IMG/VR virus record: IMGVR_UViG_3300020190_000090
Coordinates: 1 to 48,549 of that record
Length of the DNA stretch: 48,549 nt
From: a virus
Strand: one strand, 5' to 3'
The position numbers were made by a program, and so were the translations under genes. Positions 33,501 to 42,882 of the stretch are shown here, piece by piece. The number at the start of each line of letters is the position of its first letter. The stretch's first letter is position 1. A model generated the notes under the pieces. It worked only from the letters and a program-made list of their open reading frames with translations. It was not told where the DNA came from and searched no databases.

Positions 33501-36500
33501 ATGATGTTCCTTATTTGGACGGTGCTAGATTAACTGATTTTATTGATATTAGACCAAGAGTTTCACCATACACCCCATCAAATAGATCCCCATTTGAATT
33601 TAATTCAAGAAATTTTGATGTAGATGGTCAATACTCAAATTATGTTTTAGCATCTGGTGAAAATATCATATTAAATTACACTTATTATGTTGGCAGAATT
33701 GATAAAGTTGTTTTAAGACCAGATGGATTATTCGAAATAATTCAAGGACAACCATCAAATGTCCCCACACCCCCACAAAATAAATCAAATACTTTAGATA
33801 TTGCTACTATTTATATTTCACCATACACATTCAACACAAATAATGTTGCTGTTGACATGTCGGTACATAAAAGATATAGAATGTCCGATATCTCTAAATT
33901 GGAAGATAGAATTCAGAGACTTGAAAAATATACTACTTTATCCCTTTTAGAATCAAAGACTGAAAATTTAGTCATTAAAGATGCTGAAACTGGATTAGAT
34001 AGATTTAAGTGTGGATTTTTTGTGGATAATTTCACAAATCACATGTATCATGATACTTCAAATCCTTCATTTAGAAGTGCAATTGATACCAGTAAAGCAG
34101 CTTTAAGACCCAAGCATTTTACTACAAATTTAGACCTGGAGCTTGGATCCGAGGCAATTCTTGGTGTAGGACAAACATTTAATTCGAATGTAGATAAGAG
34201 TTACGTAACTGATCTCGGATCACCTGGAGTTAGAAAAACTGGTGATTTAATTACCCTTGATTACAATGAGGTTCTTTATTATGAACAACCATATGCAACT
34301 AAAACTGAAAGTGTCACTCCTTTCTTAGTAAGATATTGGGAAGGTTTAATAACTCTCAATCCTCCATCAGATTCTTGGATTGAAGAAGAATTTAGAACTC
34401 AAACAAACTTAATTGAAAATACATTTAATGCTCCACCAGTTCCAGATGAAAATATTACTGTTGTTGAAGATGTAATAGTTGATGATAGAATAAGTCAGGA
34501 TGAAGCAAATGCTTTAGTTGGTATTAATGGTATTGATTGGATTGATAATGCAAGAAATATTCTTAATGGAGCAACAACTATTGGTGGAGTTCCTATAAAT
34601 CTGGAAGGAGCAAAAAGAGGTGTTGGAAACGGTCCCAATAATCGTACAAATGAAATTGGTTTTTATTCTGGAACAGATACTTTACGTTTGGAAGTGAACA
34701 TTGGACAAGTAACTCAAAAAGATAGAGATTTAATTACTAGATTATTGCCTCCAGATGCTGCTGCAAGTTTCTTCAATAGATTAGATAATGTACCATTTTT
34801 TGCTGGATTTATAGTTGTTGAGGTTGATTTTTCAACCGCTTCAGTTACTGTGGAAGACGTGGTTCAAGAGACAACAGAAACCACTACTCAAAGTATTCTT
34901 CTTCCACCAGAAATTTTAACAGAAGAAACTATTTCTGAGTCGATTTCTCACTATACTGAACCTGTTAGATTCTTAAGAAGCAGAAATATAGAATTTGATA
35001 TTAAAGGTTTAAGACCAGTAACTAGATTCTATCCTTTCTTTGAGGGTATTGATGTAAGCAACTATGTTGTTCCGAAATTACTTGAGATTGAAATGGTTTC
35101 TGGTAAATTTGAAATTGGAGAAACTGTTACTAGTGGTCCTTTTGATACTGAATCAAGAATTTCATTTAGACTTTGTAAACCAAATCATAAGACTGGACCT
35201 TTTGATGGTTCCAATCCCCCAACAATATTAAATCCTGTCCCAGTTGTTGATTTGACAACCGGAGAAGTATTGCCACAGGATCCTAATTTAATTCCATCTT
35301 TAGATATATTTAAGTTAAATCCATATACACAACAATCAATAGAAAGTGATTATACAGAATCTTCTACTTTCTTGAATGTTGATACATTATCACTTCAACT
35401 TCCATCAGAAACAGAATACTCTGGTCTAGCAAGGCCTGAAATGACTTTAATAGGTAATTCTTCTGGTGCTGTTGCTAGGGTTAGAAGAATCAGATTAGTA
35501 TCTGATAATAATGGAAGACTTTTAGGTTCTTTATTCATTCCAAATCCAAAGGTTATCGGCAATCCAAAATGGACTAACGGACAAAATACCTTTATGGTAA
35601 TTGATACTCCTGAACTCAATAATTTGGATGAAATTTTTGACGAGTTTATTGCTAACTCTAGAGTCAATGAAAGTTCTGCTCAGGAAGAATTCACTTCATC
35701 GGGTATTATAAATGTTGAAGAACTCACCATTACTACAACAAGAAATATAACAATTATTCCAGAAAGAGTTAGAAATGTAACTACTATTACAAATACAACT
35801 ACATTAACTTCTCAAGTTAATGCATCTCAAGCTCAATGGGAGCAATGGGATCCTCTTGCACAGTCATTCTATGTTCGTGAGGAAACTGGTATTTTTGTAA
35901 CTTCTTGTGATATTTTCTTTGAAACAAAGGATGAATTTATGCCCGTCACATTCCAAATCAGACCAATGATTGCGGGTGTTCCAAGCACAATGGTTGTTCC
36001 ATTCTCTGAGGTTACTCTTGAGCCAGATCAAGTTAATCTTTCTACAGATGGAACAGTTGCTACAAGAATCAGATTCCCATCTCCGGTCTATTTGAACGGA
36101 CCAAAGGAAATTCCAACAAGACAAGCACCTATTGGAACTCAACAAGGTTCAGAATATGCAATGGTTCTCCTGTCAGGAAGTCCAAATTATAGGGTATTTG
36201 TTTCCGAACTTGGACAAAATGATATCTATACAGGAGTAAAAGTTTCTCAACAGTTTACTCTGGGAAGTATGTTCAAATCCCAGAATGGTTCAACTTGGTC
36301 TCCTGCTCAACTGGAAGATCTTAGATATAGACTTTATAGAGCAGACTTTGTAAATGAAGGTCTTGTTAGATTCTTTAATCCAGATCTAGCAACATCTAAT
36401 AAGAAAGTCACAGTTACTGGAGCAAATCAATTATTACCACTCTCAAGAAAAGTTGTAGTTGGTCTTGGATCAACTGGATATGACGAGACTAATGTTGTTC

Positions 36501-38359
36501 CTGGTGTAACGATTGTTCAGGGAACTGCTACTGGAACTTTAGCTTCAATTGGTGGTAGTATAACTGTAGGAACTGGGGCAACAGTGATAAATGTTGGAAC
36601 AGGATATAGTGTTTCTGGAACATTTACTAATGTTTCCTTAGAATCTGAAACTGGTATTGGTGAAGGTGCAGTTGCAACGATCAATACGAATGCAAGTGGA
36701 CAGATTAGTGTTATCACAATTACCGGTGGTGGAAATAATTATTCTGTTGGCGATATTTTAGTAATACCAGAAACTTCACCACTTAATACTGGATTTGGTG
36801 GAAAGTTCTCGGTAAGTTCAATTGCATCCAAGAATACTTTTGTAATAGAGGATGTGCAAGGTAGTTTTGCTACTGGTATTTCTACGATTTCTTATATTAA
36901 TTCTTCAGGAATTACGACTTATGTTGGTGCTGCAGTAACTGCTTCTAGTGTAAATGTAGATCAATATAATACTGGACTTCATATGAAGATATTCCAAGCT
37001 AATCATGGAATGCACTCATCTGAAAACTATGTGAGAATCTCTAAGATGAGACCTACACTGGATCAAAGTTCTTCAGATACAACTACAGAATTAACTCAAA
37101 CAGGAACATCTGTTACTCTTGTAGACTCTTCTGGTTTTGAAACTTTTGAAGGTTATCCTGTAGATGGATCAAATCCCGGATATGCTATTATTGGTTATGA
37201 GGTATTCGAATATACTGCAGTTGCTGGAAATACTTTAACGATTTCCCAAAGAGGTGTAGATGGAACTCTTGTTTCTCAACTTACATATCCAATTGGATCT
37301 TTAGTAGAAAAATATGAGTTCAATGGAATTTCTCTTAGAAGGATCAATAAAGTTCACAATTTATCTCTTGTAGATCAAACAATACATCCAACTGAACTTA
37401 ATAGTTATCATATTAAGATTGAGATGGGAGCTACTGATTTTGAAGGAAATCCAATCGGAGTTTCCAGAACTGATGATAGATATTTCTTGAGCACGGTTCA
37501 AACTGGAAGATCTGGAACAAATATCTCCAATAATATTCAGTTTGAAACTATCACTCCAAACTTTGCAAATATAATTCCATCTGGAACTTCTATGTCTGCT
37601 AGAATGAGAACGTTCGCAGGAACAAGTATTAGTGGAAATGAAAACTCATTTACAGATCTTGGATACGAAAGTGTTCAAATAAATGAAATTAACTATCTTT
37701 CTTCTCCAAGAGTAGTATGTTCAAGAGAGAATGAACTGAGACACATCACCAATAGTCCAGGATCAAAATCTTTGACTATGGAATTCTTAATGAATAGTAC
37801 AGACTCTAGAGTTTCTCCAGTAATCGATACCATTAAAACGGCAACTATTCTTACATCAAACCTTGTCAACAGTCCAAATGGTATTGGAGAAAACTCCACT
37901 TATGCCGATGATGATAATGTGAGAAGTCTATACAATGATGGTCATTCTGCAATTTACATTTCAAAACCTGTAAGATTAAAAATCCCAGCAAACTCATTGA
38001 AGGTTTTCCTCAGTGCAAGTAGAAACACTCAGAATGATATTAGAGTATTATACAGACTGTATAGATCTGATTCTCCAGAACTTTCTCAAAACTTTGAACT
38101 GTTCCCAGGATACCTAAATTATCAAGTTGATGGTCAGGGTATTAGAAGAGTAATAGATGTATCGAGAAATGATGGATCTGCAGATAAGAGAGCTGATCAG
38201 AGTTCTGATAGATCTTTCAGAGATTATGAGTATACTGCAGATGATCTTCCTGAGTTTGATGCTTTCTCAATCAAGATTATTATGGCTTCTGAAAATCAAG
38301 CCACTCCACCAATGGTGAAACAGTTAAGATCTATTGCTACAATTAAACCAAAACCATAA
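30530..38359 (+). CDS. giant baseplate wedge/fibre structural protein (gp9-gp10 position)
   Basis: A 2609-residue protein. The N-terminus (SPYFDDFDSEKNYYKVLFKP, then GYPVQARELNNLQSI) and GRIIRKRNVSEPKGKLKV with LDGARLTDFIDIRPR resemble a phage family I recall as DUF4815. A second conserved part near residue 1765 (QWEQWDPLAQSFYV, then TSCDIFFETKD) recurs in cyanophage tail proteins. There is a short glycine-rich GGGNNYSVG repeat near 2020-2081 and a C-terminal region SAIYISKPVRLKIPANSLK. Gene order (after 8, before 13) places it where T4 has genes 9-12, so it probably replaces several of them. Exact equivalence is not shown. Confidence 0.8.
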   Translation: MPQETNLNVSPYFDDFDSEKNYYKVLFKPGYPVQARELNNLQSISQYQTEQFGKHIFKEGSVVIPGQLRYDNPLYAVEIESQYSGVPVSLYFDNLLGSRIRGSISGVTAEVVYLLKAEDSERGNNTIYVKYLQSGGEDFDTKIFSNGETLLLDTPVSYGNTTIQVGQGFCNVLTENGLSEGSSVSVADGVYFVRGIFANVSAQTILLDQYGVNPSYKVGFEVLESVVNSDEDPDLVDNAQGFSNYAAPGADRFKLELILTKKDINDNDVGSFVEILRVQNGSPQFFTKNAQYNLIRDELARRTSDESGDYFVKPFTLFVRDCLNDRTLSDGMFFEGQRTPQGNVASEDLMVYEIGPGKAYVSGYDVETISATLLDVPKARTTETVTSESVSYNAGSLAIVNRVYGSVTPGLGTDAVVSLMDSRIGSTSYVAAGTTIGYARVYEYLPETNYVDDTSRFELRLFDISTFTQIGLTTSLTSTLTTPAYVEGKRSNASGYLVESVSSGNRILNLYQVSGSFIENEPIVINGIEDTRLINFVRDYSIGDVKSVYSQTGITTFNADFALNKKSYIARPGTTFSITNGTSGISTVSAGLEYNFTRILKSGDIISYSLNGSDPVYNKVTNVSAAGTYFEVQALTSVSGICNGSLRTSDTSVSNIIKVSTNINSKNSSLVTRLTRKNIESINFSENEVIQRRVFTSTFSSNTISITVPPEDQDIFFESFDEDRYVISYEDGTYETLRRDQFLLSVTGKTATFSGLSKASGNAEIIATVKNVGASSKSKKLNKTSSIIVSNSKLSSSGIGTTTLNDGLTYSNVYGTRVQDREISLNVPDVLRFLAIYESDDSNDPTLPYLTLSGFSGPSNNNSDFIVGEQIVGSSSGAVALVFSKKDSDKIEYVFLNTFKFSIGETVLGKESNIQAIVSAKTNGSKNVSANYYLDGGQRGSYYDYGRIIRKRNVSEPKGKLKVIFQNYTIDSSDTGEFITANSYDVSNYKHDVPYLDGARLTDFIDIRPRVSPYTPSNRSPFEFNSRNFDVDGQYSNYVLASGENIILNYTYYVGRIDKVVLRPDGLFEIIQGQPSNVPTPPQNKSNTLDIATIYISPYTFNTNNVAVDMSVHKRYRMSDISKLEDRIQRLEKYTTLSLLESKTENLVIKDAETGLDRFKCGFFVDNFTNHMYHDTSNPSFRSAIDTSKAALRPKHFTTNLDLELGSEAILGVGQTFNSNVDKSYVTDLGSPGVRKTGDLITLDYNEVLYYEQPYATKTESVTPFLVRYWEGLITLNPPSDSWIEEEFRTQTNLIENTFNAPPVPDENITVVEDVIVDDRISQDEANALVGINGIDWIDNARNILNGATTIGGVPINLEGAKRGVGNGPNNRTNEIGFYSGTDTLRLEVNIGQVTQKDRDLITRLLPPDAAASFFNRLDNVPFFAGFIVVEVDFSTASVTVEDVVQETTETTTQSILLPPEILTEETISESISHYTEPVRFLRSRNIEFDIKGLRPVTRFYPFFEGIDVSNYVVPKLLEIEMVSGKFEIGETVTSGPFDTESRISFRLCKPNHKTGPFDGSNPPTILNPVPVVDLTTGEVLPQDPNLIPSLDIFKLNPYTQQSIESDYTESSTFLNVDTLSLQLPSETEYSGLARPEMTLIGNSSGAVARVRRIRLVSDNNGRLLGSLFIPNPKVIGNPKWTNGQNTFMVIDTPELNNLDEIFDEFIANSRVNESSAQEEFTSSGIINVEELTITTTRNITIIPERVRNVTTITNTTTLTSQVNASQAQWEQWDPLAQSFYVREETGIFVTSCDIFFETKDEFMPVTFQIRPMIAGVPSTMVVPFSEVTLEPDQVNLSTDGTVATRIRFPSPVYLNGPKEIPTRQAPIGTQQGSEYAMVLLSGSPNYRVFVSELGQNDIYTGVKVSQQFTLGSMFKSQNGSTWSPAQLEDLRYRLYRADFVNEGLVRFFNPDLATSNKKVTVTGANQLLPLSRKVVVGLGSTGYDETNVVPGVTIVQGTATGTLASIGGSITVGTGATVINVGTGYSVSGTFTNVSLESETGIGEGAVATINTNASGQISVITITGGGNNYSVGDILVIPETSPLNTGFGGKFSVSSIASKNTFVIEDVQGSFATGISTISYINSSGITTYVGAAVTASSVNVDQYNTGLHMKIFQANHGMHSSENYVRISKMRPTLDQSSSDTTTELTQTGTSVTLVDSSGFETFEGYPVDGSNPGYAIIGYEVFEYTAVAGNTLTISQRGVDGTLVSQLTYPIGSLVEKYEFNGISLRRINKVHNLSLVDQTIHPTELNSYHIKIEMGATDFEGNPIGVSRTDDRYFLSTVQTGRSGTNISNNIQFETITPNFANIIPSGTSMSARMRTFAGTSISGNENSFTDLGYESVQINEINYLSSPRVVCSRENELRHITNSPGSKSLTMEFLMNSTDSRVSPVIDTIKTATILTSNLVNSPNGIGENSTYADDDNVRSLYNDGHSAIYISKPVRLKIPANSLKVFLSASRNTQNDIRVLYRLYRSDSPELSQNFELFPGYLNYQVDGQGIRRVIDVSRNDGSADKRADQSSDRSFRDYEYTADDLPEFDAFSIKIIMASENQATPPMVKQLRSIATIKPKP

Positions 38360-38360
38360 T

Positions 38361-38579
38361 ATGGAATACATAAAAGTAAAAGATAAAGATAATTTAGTCA
38401 GGGATTCTTTTTCTAATGGAATAGTGAATACTGACATTGAAGGTTACAAAACATACATTCAAAATTATAAAAAAGCTTATAATGATACTCAAAGAATTAA
38501 AGAACTTGAGAATAATGTTAATGAAATTAAAAGTGATTTGAATGAAATTAAAGATTTATTGAGGAACTTATCAAAATGA
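38361..38579 (+). CDS. 72-residue coiled-coil protein
   Basis: Starts MEYIKVKDKDNLVRDSFSNG. The second half is a heptad-like helix (RIKELENNVNEIKSDLNEIK) suggesting a trimeric or dimeric coiled coil. ATG 38361 was preferred to the longer frame opening inside the previous gene. The stop overlaps the next start (ATGA). It may be a small structural or assembly factor; function unknown. Confidence 0.75.
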   Translation: MEYIKVKDKDNLVRDSFSNGIVNTDIEGYKTYIQNYKKAYNDTQRIKELENNVNEIKSDLNEIKDLLRNLSK

Positions 38580-38740
38580 ATCCTGATCAAATACAACTAG
38601 AAGATGTTAATAAAATGTTTGAGTATGAGAAACTATCCAGAGATATAGATAATGTAGATGATATTGAAGTTCTTAAGAACTACGCAAAATCATATATTAA
38701 ATTATATCTCAAACAACAAGAAGTTGTATCTAAATTCTAA
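38576..38740 (+). CDS. 54-residue helical protein, faintly NblA-like
   Basis: Starts MNPDQIQLEDVNKMFEYEKL and ends SYIKLYLKQQEVVSKF. It is two predicted helices. The spacing of FEYEKLSRDIDN, LKNY and the final YLKQQEVV loosely recalls NblA, the small phycobilisome-degradation adaptor known in some cyanophages, but the similarity is weak and the gene lies inside the virion block. It overlaps both neighbours (ATGA upstream, TAATG downstream). Confidence 0.65.
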   Translation: MNPDQIQLEDVNKMFEYEKLSRDIDNVDDIEVLKNYAKSYIKLYLKQQEVVSKF

Positions 38741-39126
38741 TGGCAACTCATACAATCACCTTTGATCCAACGTCCGGTGTTGCTTACGGAGCAAATCTTG
38801 TAATCAACACTGGGGCAACTTTTAATGATAGTTTTACGGTAAAAACTACATCAGGATCTGCTTTTAACTTTAATGGGTGGACTGGATCTTCTCAGATGGC
38901 CAAAAGTGTTTCTATTGGATCATCGATGTATGCATCAGCTACATTCAATGTAGGATTTACAAGTGCTGTTGGTGGTAGATTTAATCTTTCTCTAGGTTCT
39001 ACAGAAACTAGATCTTTAGTGGAAGGTAGATATGTTTATAACATCCTAGTAAGTTCAGGATCTACAGTTTATAATTTAGCAAGTGGAAATGTTCTAGTAA
39101 TTCCTGGAATATCATCAGCACCATAA
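38740..39126 (+). CDS. Ig-like virion structural protein
   Basis: A 128-residue beta-rich protein (FDPTSGVAYGANLVINTGAT, TFNDSFTVKTTSG, RSLVEGRYVYNILVSSGS) with the strand pattern of small Ig-like/BppU-type phage attachment proteins. No enzyme motif. Located between the wedge and neck genes, it may decorate the baseplate or fibres. Its TAA stop lies inside the late promoter of gene 13. Confidence 0.75.
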   Translation: MATHTITFDPTSGVAYGANLVINTGATFNDSFTVKTTSGSAFNFNGWTGSSQMAKSVSIGSSMYASATFNVGFTSAVGGRFNLSLGSTETRSLVEGRYVYNILVSSGSTVYNLASGNVLVIPGISSAP

Positions 39127-39129
39127 ATA
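39123..39129 (+). promoter_or_regulatory. late promoter core ATAAATA (gene 13)
   Basis: CCATAAATACC, 21 bases before the gp13 ATG; the upstream stop codon TAA is part of the core. Confidence 0.8.
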
Positions 39130-39150
39130 CCTTAAGGGGTAATTGGATAA

Positions 39151-39990
39151 ATGGCACAACCATCATCTAGACAAGAGTTAATTGATTATTGCAAAAGAAA
39201 ACTGGGTGCTCCAGTTTTAGAAATAAACGTTGCTGATGAGCAAATTGAAGACCTAGTTGATGATGCTATTCAATTTTTTCAGGAAAGACATTTTGATGGA
39301 GTATATCCAACATTTTTAAAGTATCAGATCACAGAAGATGATATTAATAGAGGTAAGGCACAACCAACCTCAGGAGTAGGAATTAGTACCATAACTGTGG
39401 ACCATAATGTTGGGTTAACCACTCAATTTAATTTTTATGAAGGTGGAAATTATTTACAAATTCCACCTTCCGTTATCGGTGTAAATAAAATATTTCACTT
39501 TGATGGAACTAATACCATCACAAATAATATGTTTAGTATGAAATATCAGTTGTTCCTTAATGATATTTACTATTGGGGATCTACTGAACTCCTCACTTAT
39601 GCAATGGTAAAAACTTATCTTGAAGATATTGAGTTTTTACTTACAACACAAAAACAGATTAGATTTAATAAAAGACAAGATCGTTTATATTTGGATATAG
39701 ATTGGGGATCTGTTACTGCAGGAACATATCTAATTATTGATTGTTACCGAACATTAGATCCTAGCGACTATTCTCGGGTTTGGAACGATTCTTTCCTGAA
39801 AATGTACTTGACTTCACTTATTAAAAAGCAGTGGGGACAAAACTTAATTAAATTCCAGGGAGTAAAACTTCCAGGGGGTGTGGAATTAAACGGAAGACAG
39901 ATTTATGATGATGCTCAAAAAGAACTTGAAAATATTATGGAAAAAATGTCAAATACTTATGAACTTCCACCTTTAGACATGATTGGATGA
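39151..39990 (+). CDS. gp13: neck protein gp13
   Basis: A 279-residue protein (T4 gp13 309). Features seen: RQELIDYCKRKLGAPVLEIN, then DEQIEDLVDDAIQFFQERHF near residue 25, and DCYRTLDPSDYSRVWNDSFL near 195. gp13 and gp14 close the filled head at the portal and provide the tail-docking site. It is followed by gp14 with one base between stop and start. The assignment rests on sequence and on the 13-14-15-16 order. Confidence 0.92.
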   Translation: MAQPSSRQELIDYCKRKLGAPVLEINVADEQIEDLVDDAIQFFQERHFDGVYPTFLKYQITEDDINRGKAQPTSGVGISTITVDHNVGLTTQFNFYEGGNYLQIPPSVIGVNKIFHFDGTNTITNNMFSMKYQLFLNDIYYWGSTELLTYAMVKTYLEDIEFLLTTQKQIRFNKRQDRLYLDIDWGSVTAGTYLIIDCYRTLDPSDYSRVWNDSFLKMYLTSLIKKQWGQNLIKFQGVKLPGGVELNGRQIYDDAQKELENIMEKMSNTYELPPLDMIG

Positions 39991-39991
39991 T

Positions 39992-41377
39992 ATGTTAAAT
40001 CCATTTTTTCTTCAAGGATCAAAATCAGAGCAATCGTTAATTCAGAGTTTAGTTAACGAACAACTCCGCATGTATGGGGTAGAGGTTTATTACTTGCCAA
40101 GAAAATATGTAACGGAGAGAACTGTAATAAGAGAAGTTATTGAATCAAAATTTGATAATGCTTATCCAATAGAAGCATATGTTGATACATATGATGGGTA
40201 TGAAGGGCAAGGAACAATATTATCGAAGTTTGGGGTTCAACCATTAAATGATTTAAATCTTATTATTTCCAAAGAAAGATTTGAAACTTATATTTCTCCT
40301 CTTATAAAGAACTTACCTGATGTAAAATTATCAACAAGACCAAAAGAGGGAGATTTGATCTGGTTCCCTCTTGGAGACAGATTATTTGAAATCAAATTTG
40401 TTGAACACGAAAAACCTTTTTATCAACTTCAAAAAACTTATGTTTATGAGTTGAGATGTGAACTCTTTAGATATGAAGATGAAATTGTTGACACTGGTGT
40501 TGGTGAAATTGATGATAATGTTTCTAAAGAAGGATACATACAAACTCTTACTATGGTCGGTCTTGGTGTAACAGCCACAGCAACCGTTACTGGTATTTGT
40601 ACAACTGGTGGAGTAAGATTTGTAACTATTTCAAATAGAGGTAATGGATATACTTCTAGACCAAGAGTAATATTTTCATCTGCTCCAGCTGGAGGAACTA
40701 CAGCAGTTGGAATATCTACCTTAATTGGTGATCTAATTGATTGTAATGGCAATAAAGATGGTTATAAGATTCAAGGTATAGAATTAATTAATCCTGGATG
40801 TGGATATACTGTAGCCCCTTCTGTTGTAGTTGTTGGTGGTGGCGGGGCTGGATTTGCTGCTACGACTACTTTGGGTAATGGGACTATTAAACAAGTTTCA
40901 ATTATAGATGGTGGAAGTGGATACTCCAGTCAACCAACGGTGACATTTAGTGGACCTGGAGTAGGAATTACTGCTACTGGTACATCATCTATTAATTCTG
41001 CTGGAATAGTAACAGCAGTTTATATTACAAACGCTGGATTGGGATACACTCAAACACCAACTATTACAATTTCATCTCCATACTCTTCAGGATCTGGAAG
41101 TTATGAATACAATGAAACTGTAACAGGTAGTATTAGTGGATCAACGGCTATTGTTAAGAAATGGGATTCTGACATTAACGAATTGGAAGTATCTAACATT
41201 AGTGGAACATTTGTAAATGGAGATGTTCTTGTCGGATCAAAATCAAATGCTTCTTATGAAGTAAGATTGATTAATACCGATAATACTCAAGATCCATTTG
41301 CTGATAATGACAATATTGAAATTGCAGCTGATGCTATACTTGACTTTTCAGAAACTAATCCATTTGGAAATCCATAA
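39992..41377 (+). CDS. gp14: neck protein gp14, with inserted glycine-rich repeats
   Basis: A 461-residue protein. Residues about 1-165 match T4 gp14: GVEVYYLPRKYV (T4 GVECYYVPREYV), VDTYDGYEGQGTILSKFG, KEGDLIWFPLGDRLFEI. Residues about 190-366 hold four GxGYTxxP repeats (NRGNGYTSRP, NPGCGYTVAP, DGGSGYSSQP, NAGLGYTQTP). The end, NIEIAADAILDFSETNPFGN, looks like the normal cyanophage gp14 C-terminus, so the repeats seem inserted. T4 gp14 is only 256 residues. ATG 39992 was chosen over a TTG at 39983 that lies inside gp13. Confidence 0.9.
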   Translation: MLNPFFLQGSKSEQSLIQSLVNEQLRMYGVEVYYLPRKYVTERTVIREVIESKFDNAYPIEAYVDTYDGYEGQGTILSKFGVQPLNDLNLIISKERFETYISPLIKNLPDVKLSTRPKEGDLIWFPLGDRLFEIKFVEHEKPFYQLQKTYVYELRCELFRYEDEIVDTGVGEIDDNVSKEGYIQTLTMVGLGVTATATVTGICTTGGVRFVTISNRGNGYTSRPRVIFSSAPAGGTTAVGISTLIGDLIDCNGNKDGYKIQGIELINPGCGYTVAPSVVVVGGGGAGFAATTTLGNGTIKQVSIIDGGSGYSSQPTVTFSGPGVGITATGTSSINSAGIVTAVYITNAGLGYTQTPTITISSPYSSGSGSYEYNETVTGSISGSTAIVKKWDSDINELEVSNISGTFVNGDVLVGSKSNASYEVRLINTDNTQDPFADNDNIEIAADAILDFSETNPFGNP

Positions 41378-41380
41378 ATA
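41374..41380 (+). promoter_or_regulatory. late promoter core ATAAATA (gene 15)
   Basis: CCATAAATAAT, 22 bases before the gp15 ATG, containing the gp14 stop codon. Confidence 0.8.
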
Positions 41381-41402
41381 ATATATCATACTTTCCTGAC
41401 AA

Positions 41403-42398
41403 ATGTTTGAGTATTTTTATCACGAGATACTGAGAAGAACAATCGTTTCTTTCGGAACTTTGTTCAATAACATTAACATCAAACACACGAATGACTCTAA
41501 TAGTACCGTGAGTATGATGAAAGTTCCTCTTGCATATAGTCCGACACAGAAATTTTTAGCGAGATTGGAACAAGTTCCAGATTTGAATAAACCAGTTCAA
41601 ATGTCTTTGCCAAGAATGTCATTTGAATTTCTTGGATTAACTTATGATACTACGAGAAAAGTAACTACTACTCAAACATTTTTATCCGGTCTTTCCTCTG
41701 ATAAAACTCAACCAAGAAAGACTTATATGCCAGTTCCATATAATATGTCATTTGAACTTAGTGTTTATACTAAGTTGAATGATGATATGCTTCAGATTAT
41801 TGAACAGATCTTACCATATTTTCAACCAGCTTATACATTAAGTGTTGATTTAATAGACACAATTGGGGAAAAAAGAGATATTCCTATTGTTCTTGAAGGA
41901 ATTGAGATGAAAGATGAATATGAAGGTGATTATTCTCAAAGAAGGGCTTTGATTTACACTTTAAGATTTACTGCTAAAACATATTTGTTTGGACCTGTAT
42001 CCGATGTATCCAAGGATATCATCAAGAAAACTTCCATCGGATTTGTTGCTGGGGATTCTACTGGTGGAACAAGATCACTTACATACACTGTTGATCCAGT
42101 AGCTACTAAGAGTTATACAAATAATACAATTACAACTCTTGTTGGTGATATTAGTTCGACAGTTGTAACTATTGAAGTTGCCGATGCATCTTCAATTTCA
42201 AATCTTGATGTTCTTGTAATTGATGAAGAGAATTTTAGGGTGACAAATAAATCAGGTAATAAATTGACAGTCGAAAGGTCCTATGATTCAACTAAACCAT
42301 CAAATCATGTTTCCGGATCTGATGTTAATTTAATTACAGTTGCGGATGCTCCTCTCATTGAAATGGGAGATAATTTTGGATTTGATGGATCTTTCTGA
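41403..42398 (+). CDS. gp15: tail terminator / sheath-stabilising protein gp15
   Basis: A 331-residue protein (T4 gp15 272). The opening MFEYFYHEILRRTIVSFGTL and LNDDMLQIIEQILPYFQPAY near residue 125 match T4 gp15 (MFGYFYNSSFRRYATLMGDL; EDDMFQIVEQILPYFQPHF). gp15 caps the tail tube and sheath and binds the neck. The extra C-terminal 100 residues include the segment TTLVGDISSTVVTIEVADAS, similar to small beta modules in the giant gene. gp16 follows after nine bases. Confidence 0.95.
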   Translation: MFEYFYHEILRRTIVSFGTLFNNINIKHTNDSNSTVSMMKVPLAYSPTQKFLARLEQVPDLNKPVQMSLPRMSFEFLGLTYDTTRKVTTTQTFLSGLSSDKTQPRKTYMPVPYNMSFELSVYTKLNDDMLQIIEQILPYFQPAYTLSVDLIDTIGEKRDIPIVLEGIEMKDEYEGDYSQRRALIYTLRFTAKTYLFGPVSDVSKDIIKKTSIGFVAGDSTGGTRSLTYTVDPVATKSYTNNTITTLVGDISSTVVTIEVADASSISNLDVLVIDEENFRVTNKSGNKLTVERSYDSTKPSNHVSGSDVNLITVADAPLIEMGDNFGFDGSF

Positions 42399-42407
42399 TG
42401 GTAGAAT

Positions 42408-42839
42408 ATGAAAATGACAAAAAAATTCGATGATCTCAACGAAACTTTTAATGTTGCTGGAGAAATAGTATCTAAAGAAATTGAAAGTATTGAAGAAAAG
42501 GTAGAATCTATAGCTTCTATATCAAATGATCTTAAAAAAGATTATGAGTATACTAGAGGAAACTTATACTCTATTATTGAAAAAGGTCAAGAAGCTTTAA
42601 ATGGCATTTTGGAACTTGCTCAAGAAAGTGAAATGCCAAGAGCCTATGAAGTCGCAGGTCAACTTATTAAAAATGTTGCAGATGCTACTGATAAACTTAT
42701 CGATCTTCAAAAGAAGTTAAAGGATATTGATGAGCAAAAAATCAAAGGACCAACGAATGTTACCAATGCACTTTTTGTTGGTTCCACAGCAGAATTATCT
42801 AAGTTATTGAAGAACGGACTTACCGAAGATAATAAATAG
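42408..42839 (+). CDS. gp16: terminase small subunit gp16
   Basis: A 143-residue helical protein (T4 gp16 164). The central helices EYTRGNLYSIIEKGQEALNG and MPRAYEVAGQLIKNVADATD and the ending NVTNALFVGSTAELSKLL correspond to T4 gp16 (NIQNATVFMGSPTELMDEI). It forms the ring that recognises DNA and regulates the gp17 motor. The N-terminal 40 residues are an acidic coiled coil. The stop codon is part of a late promoter. Confidence 0.92.
   Translation: MKMTKKFDDLNETFNVAGEIVSKEIESIEEKVESIASISNDLKKDYEYTRGNLYSIIEKGQEALNGILELAQESEMPRAYEVAGQLIKNVADATDKLIDLQKKLKDIDEQKIKGPTNVTNALFVGSTAELSKLLKNGLTEDNK
42832..42838 (+). promoter_or_regulatory. late promoter core ATAAATA
   Basis: AATAAATAGT, 44 bases before the ATG at 42883. 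It overlaps the gp16 stop and the left arm of a symmetric hairpin (42835-42870). Confidence 0.7.
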
Positions 42840-42882
42840 TACAAAGGGAGAGAAATCCCAAAGTACTATTGTTACTAATAAG

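Noticed and set aside
42835-42870. Symmetric hairpin (AATAGTAC/GTACTATT with inner GGGA/TCCC) as a terminator
   Set aside because: It has an internal loop, no T run, and half overlaps the late promoter, so it may only be a chance palindrome or leader structure.
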